Assembly (NCBI RefSeq): GCF_017743995.1
Contig: NZ_JAGHRB010000006.1
Span: forward strand, 1 to 64,000
Reading direction: 5' to 3'
DNA length: 64,000 bases
Source of the DNA: Ruegeria sp. R13_0
GTDB lineage: Bacteria; Pseudomonadota; Alphaproteobacteria; Rhodobacterales; Rhodobacteraceae
The position numbers were made by a program, and so were the translations under genes. The notes beneath the pieces were generated by a model, which was not told the DNA's origin, did not search any database, and saw only the letters and a program-made list of their open reading frames with translations. Positions 10,972-19,481 of this stretch are shown piece after piece (the stretch's first letter is position 1; each line of letters starts with the position of its first letter).

Positions 10972-12428
10972 CAATAATAAAAACACCTGACACACCTGCT
11001 GCGGAAGACTTCTCCGACCCCGAGGCAGCCGTCGCGCGGCTTGAACTTCTCTACAATCAGGCCACCGATTTCCTGTGCGAGGGCTTTTCGACGGCCATGC
11101 AGGAGGGGGCACCTTCGGCTCGTATCAGAGCCTATTACCCGGAAATTCGTATCAAGACCTCAAGCTACGCGCAGGTCGATAGCCGCCTGAGTTTCGGGCA
11201 TGTCTCGGAACCTGGCATCCATGCAACCACCGTGACGCGGCCTGACCTGTTCCGCGCGTACCTGACGCAGCAGATCGCGTTGCTGATCAAGAACCACGAC
11301 CAGCCGGTGACCATCGGTGCCTCCGATACGCCGATTCCGGTTCATTTTGCAGTCGCCAACAACCCGGATCTAGTGGTGCCGCATCAAGGTGCTGCGGGTT
11401 TCACACTGCGCGATGTGTTCGACGTACCCGATCTGACAACAACCAATGACGACATCGTCAATGGCGTGCATGATCATACCGAGGTCGGGCCGCTTGCTTT
11501 GTTCACTGCCCAGCGCGTCGATTACTCTCTGGCGCGGCTGGCGCACTATACCGCGACGGATGCGGGGCATTTCCAGAACCACGTTCTGTTCACAAACTAC
11601 CAGTTCTACGTGTCCGAATTCGAAAACTACGCGCGTGAACAACTCGCCGATCCGCATAGCGGCTACACCAGCTTTGTCTCGACCGGGAATGTCGAGATCA
11701 CTGATGCAGATGCGCCACTGGAACAGCCGATGAAGCTGCCTCAGATGCCGACCTATCACCTGAAACGGGCGGATGGATCCGGCATCACTCTGGTCAATAT
11801 CGGCGTCGGACCGTCGAACGCCAAAACCGCCACCGACCACATCGCGGTACTACGTCCGCATGCCTGGCTGATGGTCGGACACTGCGCCGGTCTGCGCAAT
11901 ACGCAAGCCTTGGGCGACTTTGTACTGGCCCATGCCTATCTGCGCGAAGATAAGGTTCTGGACGATGACCTGCCGGTCTGGGTCCCGATCCCACCGCTGG
12001 CCGAGATTCAGGTGGCGCTGGAACGCGCCGTGGCCGAGGTCACCGAACTTGAAGGGTATGAGCTGAAGCGGATCATGCGGACGGGCACTGTGGCATCGGT
12101 CGACAACCGCAATTGGGAGCTGCGCGATCAATCCGGCCCGGTGCAGCGGCTCAGCCAATCCCGTGCGATTGCGCTGGATATGGAAAGCGCAACGATCGCT
12201 GCAAATGGCTACAGATTCAGGGTCCCTTACGGGACTTTGCTGTGCGTCTCCGACAAACCTTTGCATGGTGAATTGAAGCTTCCCGGCATGGCGTCGTCCT
12301 TCTATACCACTCAGGTCAGCCGCCATCTGGCGATCGGAATAAAGGCGATGGAGCATCTGCGCGGCATGCCGTTGGAACGCTTGCACAGCCGGAAATTGCG
12401 TTCATTTGACGAAACGGCCTTCCTCTGA
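10968..12428 (+). CDS. amn: AMP nucleosidase
   Basis: Hydrolyses AMP to adenine and ribose 5-phosphate. The 486-residue protein has the family's N-terminal AMN domain (about 20-180) and a C-terminal nucleoside-phosphorylase-like domain with INIGVGPSNAKTATDH in the region that begins it and VGHCAGLR and ALDMESATIAANGYRFRVPYGTLLCVSDKP as the phosphorylase-type active region (shown here in pieces of the same domain). The start overlaps ade by 4 bp. Adenine released here is the substrate of the upstream deaminase, giving AMP to hypoxanthine in two steps. Confidence 0.93.
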   Translation: MTIIKTPDTPAAEDFSDPEAAVARLELLYNQATDFLCEGFSTAMQEGAPSARIRAYYPEIRIKTSSYAQVDSRLSFGHVSEPGIHATTVTRPDLFRAYLTQQIALLIKNHDQPVTIGASDTPIPVHFAVANNPDLVVPHQGAAGFTLRDVFDVPDLTTTNDDIVNGVHDHTEVGPLALFTAQRVDYSLARLAHYTATDAGHFQNHVLFTNYQFYVSEFENYAREQLADPHSGYTSFVSTGNVEITDADAPLEQPMKLPQMPTYHLKRADGSGITLVNIGVGPSNAKTATDHIAVLRPHAWLMVGHCAGLRNTQALGDFVLAHAYLREDKVLDDDLPVWVPIPPLAEIQVALERAVAEVTELEGYELKRIMRTGTVASVDNRNWELRDQSGPVQRLSQSRAIALDMESATIAANGYRFRVPYGTLLCVSDKPLHGELKLPGMASSFYTTQVSRHLAIGIKAMEHLRGMPLERLHSRKLRSFDETAFL

Positions 12429-12558
12429 CGTAAAAAAGCAACGTTTTCCCCATATTTTTAGGGTTTTCCGCGCTACTATTCGTTGTGTTCGTCCACAATA
12501 TCCCGTTACAGTTACGCGGTGAGGCCCTATAGATCGGGCACGTTAAGGAGACCAAGAA

Positions 12559-12846
12559 ATGGCAAAGCCTATGACAAAGACTCAGCTGGTGGCTGCTCTC
12601 GCTGAGGAAATGGGAACCGACAAGAAATCCGCGAACGCGGCGCTGGAGGCTGTGACCGGCCTGATCACCCGCGAAGTTTCGGCCGGTGGCGCAGTAACCC
12701 TTCCCGGTGTCGGCAAAATCTACTGCCGCGAACGCCCCGAGCGTCAGGTTCGCAACCCGGCCACTGGTGAGACTTTCACCAAAGAAGCCGACAAGGTTGT
12801 GAAGATGACCATCGCAAAAGCTCTGAAAGACAGCGTGAACGGCTAA
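12559..12846 (+). CDS. hup: HU family DNA-binding protein
   Basis: Nucleoid-associated histone-like protein, 95 residues. It has the HU start (MTKTQLVAALAEEMGTDKK), the conserved GxVxLPGVGK core as GAVTLPGVGKI, and the DNA-binding arm with RNPATGETF. It acts as a dimer that bends DNA. AAGGAGA lies ahead of the ATG. It is monocistronic, with a 130-bp AT-rich upstream region and a good terminator 26 bp downstream. IHF subunits are less likely because the arm motif and N-terminus are of HU type. Confidence 0.93.
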   Translation: MAKPMTKTQLVAALAEEMGTDKKSANAALEAVTGLITREVSAGGAVTLPGVGKIYCRERPERQVRNPATGETFTKEADKVVKMTIAKALKDSVNG

Positions 12847-12872
12847 GCCGCGACGTCATGTTGACAGAATGC

Positions 12873-12899
12873 GGGGCTGCCGGAAGGTGGCCCCTTTTT
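12873..12899 (+). terminator. terminator after hup
   Basis: A nine-pair stem (GGGGC and four more pairs including wobbles, 12873-12881 with 12886-12894) closed by a GGAA loop and followed by five T. Confidence 0.85.
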
Positions 12900-12918
12900 C
12901 TTGCTAGGCGACCCGTTC

Positions 12919-13019
12919 AAAGCGTTTTGCGTTTTATCTGAAACAAAGCTATCGAAATGCGCGTTCGACCGCAGGGAGAGGCAGCGTATTTCGATTCAAA
13001 TCAAACGCAAAGCGATCTA
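12919..13019 (+). repeat. 101-bp dispersed MITE-like element, copy 1
   Basis: Copy 1 of an element found again inverted at 35960-36060. A 17-bp end (12919-12935) and a 69-bp block (12951-13019) are each identical to copy 2; the 15 bases between (12936-12950) differ. The two ends are imperfect inverted repeats of each other (AAAGCGTTTTGCGTTT against a complement starting GATCGCTTTGCGTTT, then CGAAATGCGCG against CGAAATACGCT). No open frame of its own and no target duplication that I can see. It lies between hup and the EamA gene and does not belong to either coding region. Confidence 0.85.
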
Positions 13020-13052
13020 AGAAAAGCACACCGCCCACCCAAGGAGATGGAA

Positions 13053-13940
13053 ATGGATCTGCGCGCCATCGCAATGGGGCTCACCTTTGCCCTGATCTGG
13101 TCGTCGGCTTTTACGTCGGCGCGGATCATCGTTGCGGATGCATCGCCTCTGTTTTCTCTGGCGTTGCGCTTTTTGATTTCCGGCATCATCGGCGTTGCGA
13201 TCGCGCGGGCCATGGGCCAATCCTGGCACCTCACACGTGAGCAATGGCGCGCGACCATATTGTTCGGAGTGTGCCAAAATGCCCTTTATTTGGGTCTGAA
13301 TTTCTATGCGATGCAAACGGTCGAGGCCTCGATCGCGGCGATCATCGCCTCCACCATGCCGCTGCTTGTCGCACTGGCGGGCTGGGCCTTTCTGGGTGAG
13401 CGTTTGCGCCCCTTGGGGATTGCCGGGCTACTGGCTGGATTTGTTGGTGTTGCCCTCATCATGGGCAATCGCATCGGCGCAGGTGTCGATCTGTTCGGAG
13501 TGGCCCTTTGTGGAATCGCAGCCCTCGCCCTGACCTTTGCGACTCTGTCCGTGCGTGGGGCCACGTCGGGCGGCAATTTCATGATGGTAGTTGGTTTACA
13601 GATGTTCGTGGGTGCCGCGATTCTGTTTGTCGCGGCTCCGATTTTTGAAACGATCCGCATACATCTGACCCTGCCGCTGGTTCTGGCGTTCAGCTACACA
13701 ACGCTGTTCCCCGGCCTTCTGGCGACGTTGATCTGGTTCATGCTACTCAACCGGATCGGGGCGACTCGAGCGGCCACGTTCCACTTCCTCAACCCCGTGT
13801 TCGGCGTCGCCATTGCCGCGGTTCTGCTGGGTGAGAAGCTGGGGCCGCTGGATGCGCTGGGTGTTGTGATCACGACGCTGGGCATTCTGGCGGTGCAACT
13901 GTCGCGTCAGCCTGGTCAGGGTAGCAGTGCATCGACCTGA
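13053..13940 (+). CDS. EamA/DMT family transporter
   Basis: Inner-membrane permease of the drug/metabolite transporter superfamily, 295 residues with about ten hydrophobic segments in two EamA repeats (about 8-135 and 148-285). Substrate unknown; relatives export amino acids or metabolites. ATG 13053 lies 6 bases after AAGGAG. A longer frame upstream would begin inside the dispersed repeat and is rejected. The last 25 bp overlap the convergent glutathione peroxidase gene. Confidence 0.9.
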   Translation: MDLRAIAMGLTFALIWSSAFTSARIIVADASPLFSLALRFLISGIIGVAIARAMGQSWHLTREQWRATILFGVCQNALYLGLNFYAMQTVEASIAAIIASTMPLLVALAGWAFLGERLRPLGIAGLLAGFVGVALIMGNRIGAGVDLFGVALCGIAALALTFATLSVRGATSGGNFMMVVGLQMFVGAAILFVAAPIFETIRIHLTLPLVLAFSYTTLFPGLLATLIWFMLLNRIGATRAATFHFLNPVFGVAIAAVLLGEKLGPLDALGVVITTLGILAVQLSRQPGQGSSAST

Positions 13941-14437
13941 CGGGTTAGTTTCGGCGATGACGGCTTAACACCTGAACCAAAAGTAGCCACGATCTCACCT
14001 TCCGAATCCAGCAGAATTTTGTTGAAGTTCCACTGCGGCACAAAACCGGTTTGGTCCGCAACGGCCTTGTAGAACGCATGCGCCTTTGGCCCCTTGACCG
14101 GAGTGATATCGGCCATCGGCAGTGTCAGGCCGTAGTTCATCTCGCAGAAGGCTTTTACTTCGCTTGCTGTTTCCAATTCCTGATTGAAGGAATCCGACGG
14201 GACCGCAAGCACCACCAAACCGCGTTCACCGTAGGTGTCATGCATCTTCTGCAAATCCGCGTATTGACCAGTGAAGCCGCATTGCGATGCAGTATTGACC
14301 ACCAGAACCGGCTGACCGCGCCATTCCTCAAGGGACAAAACACCCCCGTCGATCGACGCAAACTCGGCTGCCAAAGGCGCCGCTTGCACAGCACGGCCGA
14401 TCAACAAAAGAACGCTCAGCAGCAACACACGAAACAT
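13916..14437 (-). CDS. exported glutathione peroxidase family protein
   Basis: Thiol peroxidase of the glutathione peroxidase family, 173 residues. Residues 1-20 form a signal peptide ending RAVQAA, so it works in the periplasm. The peroxidatic cysteine is Cys53 in NTASQCGFT; QWNFNKILLD carries the conserved Trp and Asn. A second Cys (AFCEMN) may resolve, as in thioredoxin-dependent members. AGGAGG lies 7 bases before the ATG. It is divergent from msrB-msrA, which repairs oxidised methionine, so the region is devoted to oxidative stress. Confidence 0.9.
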   Translation of the reverse strand: MFRVLLLSVLLLIGRAVQAAPLAAEFASIDGGVLSLEEWRGQPVLVVNTASQCGFTGQYADLQKMHDTYGERGLVVLAVPSDSFNQELETASEVKAFCEMNYGLTLPMADITPVKGPKAHAFYKAVADQTGFVPQWNFNKILLDSEGEIVATFGSGVKPSSPKLTRQVDALLP

Positions 14438-14583
14438 CGCAAAACCTCCTTGGTAAATCGGATACGGTCAAAACCGCCTTCCGGATCAACCGCACATGCG
14501 CGCGAGGGGTTTGAAATATGATTTTGATTTCCAGAAAATTATGCCCAAATACTACTCAACCATTCCAATTGATCGGAGGAGCC

Positions 14584-15033
14584 ATGTCCCGCTACACCAA
14601 GGACCCCGCGGTCGTTGCCGCTCTGTCCCCCGAGGCGTTTCACGTCACCCAGCGCAGCGGCACCGAACGGCCCGGAACCGGCGCATATCTGGGCAATAAA
14701 GAGCCCGGCATCTACGTGGATATCGTATCGGGCGAGCCTCTATTCGCCTCGACGCACAAATACGAATCCGGCTGCGGCTGGCCCAGTTTCACAAAGCCAA
14801 TCATCCATGAACATGTGGAAGAGTTTCGCGACACCACCCATGGTATGATCCGCACCGAGGTCCGCTCAAAACACGGCGACAGCCATCTGGGTCACGTCTT
14901 CCCGGACGGCCCGCGCGAACATGGTGGGCTGCGCTATTGCATTAACTCTGCCGCCCTGCGGTTCATCCATCGCGACGAGATGGAGGACGAAGGTTACGGC
15001 GAATACCTGATTCATGTGGAGGACATCCAATGA
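14584..15033 (+). CDS. msrB: peptide-methionine (R)-S-oxide reductase MsrB, Zn-free type
   Basis: Reduces methionine R-sulfoxide in proteins. The 149-residue protein has the catalytic [11 protein letters not shown] with Cys119 and ESGCGWPSF with Cys64. Both CxxC zinc motifs of the common form are missing: the usual positions read [10 protein letters not shown] and [12 protein letters not shown]. No signal peptide, so it is cytoplasmic. GGAGGA precedes the ATG. It overlaps msrA by 4 bp in a two-gene operon. Confidence 0.95.
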   Translation: MSRYTKDPAVVAALSPEAFHVTQRSGTERPGTGAYLGNKEPGIYVDIVSGEPLFASTHKYESGCGWPSFTKPIIHEHVEEFRDTTHGMIRTEVRSKHGDSHLGHVFPDGPREHGGLRYCINSAALRFIHRDEMEDEGYGEYLIHVEDIQ

Positions 15034-15539
15034 GTATCGAACGCGCTGTTCTGGCCGGTGGCTGCTTTTGGGGCATGCAGGATTTGATCCGCAAACTGCC
15101 CGGCGTGTCCCGCACGCGTGTCGGGTATACCGGCGGCGACGTGCCGAACGCCACCTATCGCAACCACGGCACCCATGCCGAAGGGATCGAGATTTTCTTT
15201 GACCCCTCTCAGATCACATACCGCGATCTGCTGGAGTTCTTCTTTCAGATCCACGACCCGACGACACCGAATCGTCAGGGCAATGATCTTGGCATGAGCT
15301 ACCGTTCAGCGATCTACTATGTAGATGACGCGCAAAAACAGGTGGCTCTGGACACAATCGCAGATGTGAACGCCAGTGGATTGTGGCCCGGCAAGGTCGT
15401 CACCGAACTGGAACCCGTGGGTGATTTCTGGGACGCCGAACCCGAGCATCAGGATTATCTGGAACGCATTCCAAACGGCTACACCTGCCACTTCCCGCGC
15501 CCCGATTGGGTCCTGCCCAAACGCGACGCGGCTGAGTAA
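15030..15539 (+). CDS. msrA: peptide-methionine (S)-S-oxide reductase MsrA
   Basis: Reduces methionine S-sulfoxide, the stereochemical partner of MsrB activity. The 169 residues carry the catalytic GCFWG with Cys12 near the N-terminus, VGYTGG, and [19 protein letters not shown]. The start overlaps the msrB stop (ATGA), so both are made from one transcript. No C-terminal resolving cysteine is visible, so recycling probably depends on an outside thiol. Confidence 0.96.
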   Translation: MSIERAVLAGGCFWGMQDLIRKLPGVSRTRVGYTGGDVPNATYRNHGTHAEGIEIFFDPSQITYRDLLEFFFQIHDPTTPNRQGNDLGMSYRSAIYYVDDAQKQVALDTIADVNASGLWPGKVVTELEPVGDFWDAEPEHQDYLERIPNGYTCHFPRPDWVLPKRDAAE

Positions 15540-15548
15540 CGCTTGGCC

Positions 15549-15569
15549 CCCTTCGGGTTTCGAAGAGGG
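15549..15569. terminator. shared hairpin between msrA and the hydantoinase-like gene
   Basis: CCCTTCG (15549-15555), loop GGTTT, then CGAAG-A-GGG (15561-15569) with one bulged base. It lies in the 30-bp gap between two convergent stops. No clear T run. Confidence 0.4.
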
Positions 15570-17573
15570 TTAACCCGTGGCGACACGCGGTCTCCCGCTG
15601 GCCTCGACGGTCAACATCGCCTCGACAAACACCTCACGCTCTTCCACGCGGGCGGTTCGGATATCGCGGTCGACAACCACTCGGATATCTTCGGCACCCG
15701 CCTCGCGCACGGCGCCTTCCGCCTCATCTCGGAGGATCTTTTCCAGCAACGCCAAAGCCTCATCCGAGGCGTTGAAGTCCTTCGGGCCGTCTTCCAGATG
15801 AGCGCGATACTGCCCCTCGGCGGGCGAGGTAATAGTGCCCGAGCGCCGCAGAGTCAGCCGCCCAACCACCGCCCCGATGGCGTTGGCCACACCAGCATGT
15901 TCGGGCAGTACCATTTTGCAACGCAACCGCTCCCCGACCGCTGGATAGTAGCTGGGGGCCGAGGCACCCAGACCCACCACATCCACATTCAACGCCGCAT
16001 CCAGCGCCAGCAAGCCTCGGTGCTGTGCCAATCCGCGTTGGGTCAGGACATGCCTGGCAAGCTCCTTCGGAGGCAAACCGAAATCCTCGCACTCTTCGGC
16101 AAAAGCAGTCTCTAACAAGGTTAAACTGGTCTGTTCTGTCAGTTGGTCGATAATCATCTGCGCCAGTTGTTCCGGTGTCGCCGCCAGCATGTCACCCGAC
16201 CCAACCCGTTTGCGCGCCACCAGTTCCAGCGCTTTGCGTGCGGCATCTGCGTCCCAGGCCTCAACCCGGCCCAGAACATGGCTGGCATCAGATGGCGTGA
16301 TGCCCGAAACCTGTAGGATTCCGCGATCCACTAAGCGGGTCAGCGCGCCATTCTCCATCCGCGTCCGCAATAGTCCACTGAGAGCCAGGACCTGATCACC
16401 CAGCCGGTCCAGCAACGCCTCTTCCCGCACGCCGATCCCATCGGCATGCACCCCCGGAACGCGGCGTGCGAACCGTGTGTCATGCTCGCCCACCGTGGTT
16501 GAGCGCAGCTGCTCGTCGAGTATCGCATGCACCACTTCGGGCGCCTCGGACGCGATCAGTGAAACCGGCAGCACCCGCCGTGGCCCAAGGAAAACGCCGC
16601 CCTTCAAGCCTTCGGTCATGACATGAACCTGGCTGTCGCCGCCCAAACCATGAGTCCGCATCGCGACGGCCTCAACCATTGTGCGGAATCCACCAACCTG
16701 CGCGCCCGCCGGATCAATCGCGGGCTTCCCATCGCGGATCAGCGCCACATCCGTCGTCGTACCGCCGATATCAGAGACCAGAGCATTCTCTGCCCCCGTC
16801 AACCACCGCGCCCCGACGATCGAGGCGGCAGGACCACTCAGAATCGTTTCAATCGGCCGCTCCCGCGCCTGCTCCGCGCTCATCAATGCGCCATCCCCGC
16901 GCACGACCATCATCGGAGCGGTAATGTCCAAAGCCAGCAATTGATCCTGAGCCCGCCCGATCAGGCGATCAATCATCCCGATCAACCGTGCATTCAAAAC
17001 GGCAGTGACGGCGCGCTTTGGCCCGTTCAACTTGGCGGACAATTGGTGCGAGCAGGTAACCGGCGCTCCGGTCTTTTCGGTTATGATCCGCGCCGCTTCC
17101 AGCTCATGCGTCGGGTTGCGCGTTGCGAACTGAGCCGCCACGGCAAAGCCAGAAACCCCTGTGTGAGAGTCTAAAAAGGCCTCTAAGGCTTCAACATCCA
17201 GCTTTGTGACCTCACCGCCCGCATGGCTGTGTCCACCTGCCACGACAAGCGCCGGATCGCCTTTCAAAGCATCCCTCAGACCATGCTTCTCAAGATCGCT
17301 TTCCTTGAACCCGATATAGATCAAGGCCACGCGACCGCCCTGCCCCTCGACCAGAGCATTGGTGGCCAGCGTCGTGGACAGAGACGCCATCGAGATCTGA
17401 TCCGGCGTCACCTGCGCCTCGTCCAAAACGGCCGAGATCGCCTTACCCACCCCAATCGCCAGGTCCGCCCGAGTGGTCAGGGACTTGGCCGAGGCGATCA
17501 CCTCACGCTCATCCCGGATCAACACCGCATCGGTATAGGTCCCGCCCGTATCTACCCCCAAAGCCAGCGCCAT
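15570..17573 (-). CDS. hydantoinase/oxoprolinase family protein (HyuA-like)
   Basis: ASKHA-fold ATP-dependent amidohydrolase family, 667 residues. Two nucleotide-binding signatures are visible: LGVDTGGTYTDAVLI near residue 5 and VSDIGGTTTDVALIRDG near residue 260. ATG 17573 has GGAGG 7 bases upstream. Known members are N-methylhydantoinase A, 5-oxoprolinase and acetone carboxylase subunits, and they normally need a HyuB partner. No HyuB-like gene lies beside it here, so it may be a solo member or pair with a distant gene. It is downstream of queG on the same strand with 71 bp between. Confidence 0.85.
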   Translation of the reverse strand: MALALGVDTGGTYTDAVLIRDEREVIASAKSLTTRADLAIGVGKAISAVLDEAQVTPDQISMASLSTTLATNALVEGQGGRVALIYIGFKESDLEKHGLRDALKGDPALVVAGGHSHAGGEVTKLDVEALEAFLDSHTGVSGFAVAAQFATRNPTHELEAARIITEKTGAPVTCSHQLSAKLNGPKRAVTAVLNARLIGMIDRLIGRAQDQLLALDITAPMMVVRGDGALMSAEQARERPIETILSGPAASIVGARWLTGAENALVSDIGGTTTDVALIRDGKPAIDPAGAQVGGFRTMVEAVAMRTHGLGGDSQVHVMTEGLKGGVFLGPRRVLPVSLIASEAPEVVHAILDEQLRSTTVGEHDTRFARRVPGVHADGIGVREEALLDRLGDQVLALSGLLRTRMENGALTRLVDRGILQVSGITPSDASHVLGRVEAWDADAARKALELVARKRVGSGDMLAATPEQLAQMIIDQLTEQTSLTLLETAFAEECEDFGLPPKELARHVLTQRGLAQHRGLLALDAALNVDVVGLGASAPSYYPAVGERLRCKMVLPEHAGVANAIGAVVGRLTLRRSGTITSPAEGQYRAHLEDGPKDFNASDEALALLEKILRDEAEGAVREAGAEDIRVVVDRDIRTARVEEREVFVEAMLTVEASGRPRVATG

Positions 17574-17644
17574 CGGGTCCTCCATCTGTTCGCTGCAGAT
17601 GGGTGTAGCGGTTTGGACCGACACGTCCAGCCTATTTGCGGCAT

Positions 17645-18682
17645 TTAACCTAGCTGTTCCACCGCCCAGCGCGCGGCATCGGCCACAGTCGGATCGGGAT
17701 CATCCGCCAAGCCCTGCGCCACAGCCCGCAATTCGGCCCGACCCGAGTTGCCAATGGCATAGAGAACATTGCGTACGAACCGGTCTCGCCCGATCCGCTT
17801 GATCGGAGAGCCCGAGAATTTTGCCCGAAACGCGGCATCATCCAACACCGCCAGATGAGCCAGGGCCGGAGCCTTCAGATCATCTCGCGCCGCATATCGA
17901 ATGTCGCCAGCCGCCACGGCAAACTTGTTCCACGGACAGGCGGCCAAACAATCATCGCAGCCGTAAATCCGGTTGCCCATCTTGCGGCGCAGTTCATCGT
18001 CAACCGGGCCTTTGTGCTCGATCGTCAGGTAGGAGATGCACCGGCGCGCATCCAGCTGATACGGGGCGGGAAAGGCATCCGTCGGACAACTGTCCAAACA
18101 GGCACGACACGACCCGCAGTGATCAACTTCCGCCATATCCGCCGGAAGGTCCAAAGTCGTAAAAACAGAGCCTATAAAGCACCAATTGCCCCAATCCCGA
18201 CTGACCAGATTGGTGTGTTTACCCTGCCACCCTAACCCGGCTGCTTGACCCAAGGCCTTCTCGGGAACCGGGGCCGTATCGACAAACACCTTCACCTCAC
18301 CACCCGCTTCCGCAATCAACCAACGGGCCAACCGTTTCAGCCGCTTCTTGACCAGATCGTGGTAGTCCTTGTTCTGCGCATAGACTGAAATCGCCCCGCG
18401 TTCGGGATGGGCCAAAACCTCGGTCGGATCATGCTCGGGCGTGTAGCTTTCGGCCAGCATGATCACCGATCGCGCCTCGGGCCAAAGGGCCGCCGGATCC
18501 CCACGCCAATGCGTGCGTTCCGCCATCCAGCCCATTTGCCCGTGATACCCGGCCTCCAAAAAGGCCTCCAACCGCGCAGGCACCTTTGGCACGTCCCATG
18601 GGCGACACACCCGGCACGAGACAAACCCCTCGGCCAAAGCCTGCGCCACCAGTTTTTCCTTTAAACCTGATCCGCTCTTCAT
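17645..18682 (-). CDS. queG: epoxyqueuosine reductase QueG
   Basis: Catalyses the last step of queuosine synthesis in tRNA, using cobalamin and two [4Fe-4S] clusters. The 345-residue protein has cluster ligands C189, C192, C195 and C199 ([12 protein letters not shown]), plus C242, C245 and C249 (CDDCLAACP) with C215. The catalytic region is [22 protein letters not shown]-terminal HEAT-like tail is present. The start has GAGG about 15 bases upstream, a rather wide spacing. It is in a minus-strand run after the GST gene. Confidence 0.95.
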   Translation of the reverse strand: MKSGSGLKEKLVAQALAEGFVSCRVCRPWDVPKVPARLEAFLEAGYHGQMGWMAERTHWRGDPAALWPEARSVIMLAESYTPEHDPTEVLAHPERGAISVYAQNKDYHDLVKKRLKRLARWLIAEAGGEVKVFVDTAPVPEKALGQAAGLGWQGKHTNLVSRDWGNWCFIGSVFTTLDLPADMAEVDHCGSCRACLDSCPTDAFPAPYQLDARRCISYLTIEHKGPVDDELRRKMGNRIYGCDDCLAACPWNKFAVAAGDIRYAARDDLKAPALAHLAVLDDAAFRAKFSGSPIKRIGRDRFVRNVLYAIGNSGRAELRAVAQGLADDPDPTVADAARWAVEQLG

Positions 18683-18726
18683 CTGGCTAAAAATATCCTC
18701 GGGGGGAATCGCGCCTCTGGCGTGAT

Positions 18727-18748
18727 GGGGGGCAGACAGCCCCCCTTT
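18727..18748. terminator. hairpin between the GST gene and queG
   Basis: A perfect seven-pair GC stem (18727-18733 with 18739-18745) and a five-base loop, followed on the plus strand by only three T. On the minus strand, the direction of both flanking genes, there is no T run, so it may attenuate or stabilise the mRNA more than terminate. Confidence 0.4.
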
Positions 18749-18757
18749 GCCACCCTA

Positions 18758-19423
18758 TCAGAAATCCAGATCGGCGTAATGGGGCGGAGGCCGAAACCCC
18801 GGCACCTGATCCGCCAGAATCGACCGGAACGCCGGCCGCGATTTGATCTTGGCGTACCAATCCTTCACCGCCGCGCTGCGATTCCAATCCACGTCCGAGA
18901 TATAGTCCAGCGCCGACAAATGTGCCGCCGCCGCGAAATCCGCCAGTGTCATCTGATCTCCGGCCAGCCAGCGACGATGATCCAGCAACCACGCCATGTA
19001 GTCCAAGTGATACTTGATCGCCCGCGCGCCTTCCTTGACGTTCTTACTGTCCGGATAGCCCTGCCCGGTCATCTTCTTGTTGACCCGCTCGTACAGAAGT
19101 TTCGAGGTCACCTCGTGATGAAACTTGTCATCGAACCAGCCCACCAAGCGCCGCACCTCGTACCGCGCCTCGGCGGTCTTGGGCATCAAGGGCGGTTCAG
19201 GGCGCGTGTCCTCGATATACTCACAAATCGCCGCGCTCTCGGACATGATCTGCCCGTCCAACCGCAGCACCGGCACTTTGCCAGCCGGGTTTCGACGCAG
19301 GAAATCCGGATCTTGCTCCCAATACCGCTCTTCGACCAGCTCAACTTCGATCTTCTTCTCGGCCAGTGACAGCCGAACCTTGCGACAGTAGGGAGAGAGG
19401 GGAACGTGAAACAAACGCGCCAT
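18758..19423 (-). CDS. glutathione S-transferase family protein
   Basis: Cytosolic GST fold, 221 residues. The thioredoxin-like N-terminal domain has SPYCRKVRLSLAEK (8-21) and the glutathione-binding loop GKVPVLRLDGQIMSESAAICEYI; an all-helical C-terminal domain follows. ATG 19423 is preceded by TTGGAAG; a longer upstream frame has no support. Substrate unknown. It lies between mtgA and queG, all on the minus strand. Confidence 0.9.
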   Translation of the reverse strand: MARLFHVPLSPYCRKVRLSLAEKKIEVELVEERYWEQDPDFLRRNPAGKVPVLRLDGQIMSESAAICEYIEDTRPEPPLMPKTAEARYEVRRLVGWFDDKFHHEVTSKLLYERVNKKMTGQGYPDSKNVKEGARAIKYHLDYMAWLLDHRRWLAGDQMTLADFAAAAHLSALDYISDVDWNRSAAVKDWYAKIKSRPAFRSILADQVPGFRPPPHYADLDF

Positions 19424-19481
19424 GGACTTCCAATCAAACCAATGAGTACCCCTCAGCTTTAGCCTTGGCAGGGCGTGGGAT

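Noticed and set aside
12957..13052. Longer N-terminus for the EamA gene beginning inside the repeat
   Set aside because: The same peptide start occurs at the unrelated copy 2, so it is repeat sequence; the true start at 13053 has a good site.
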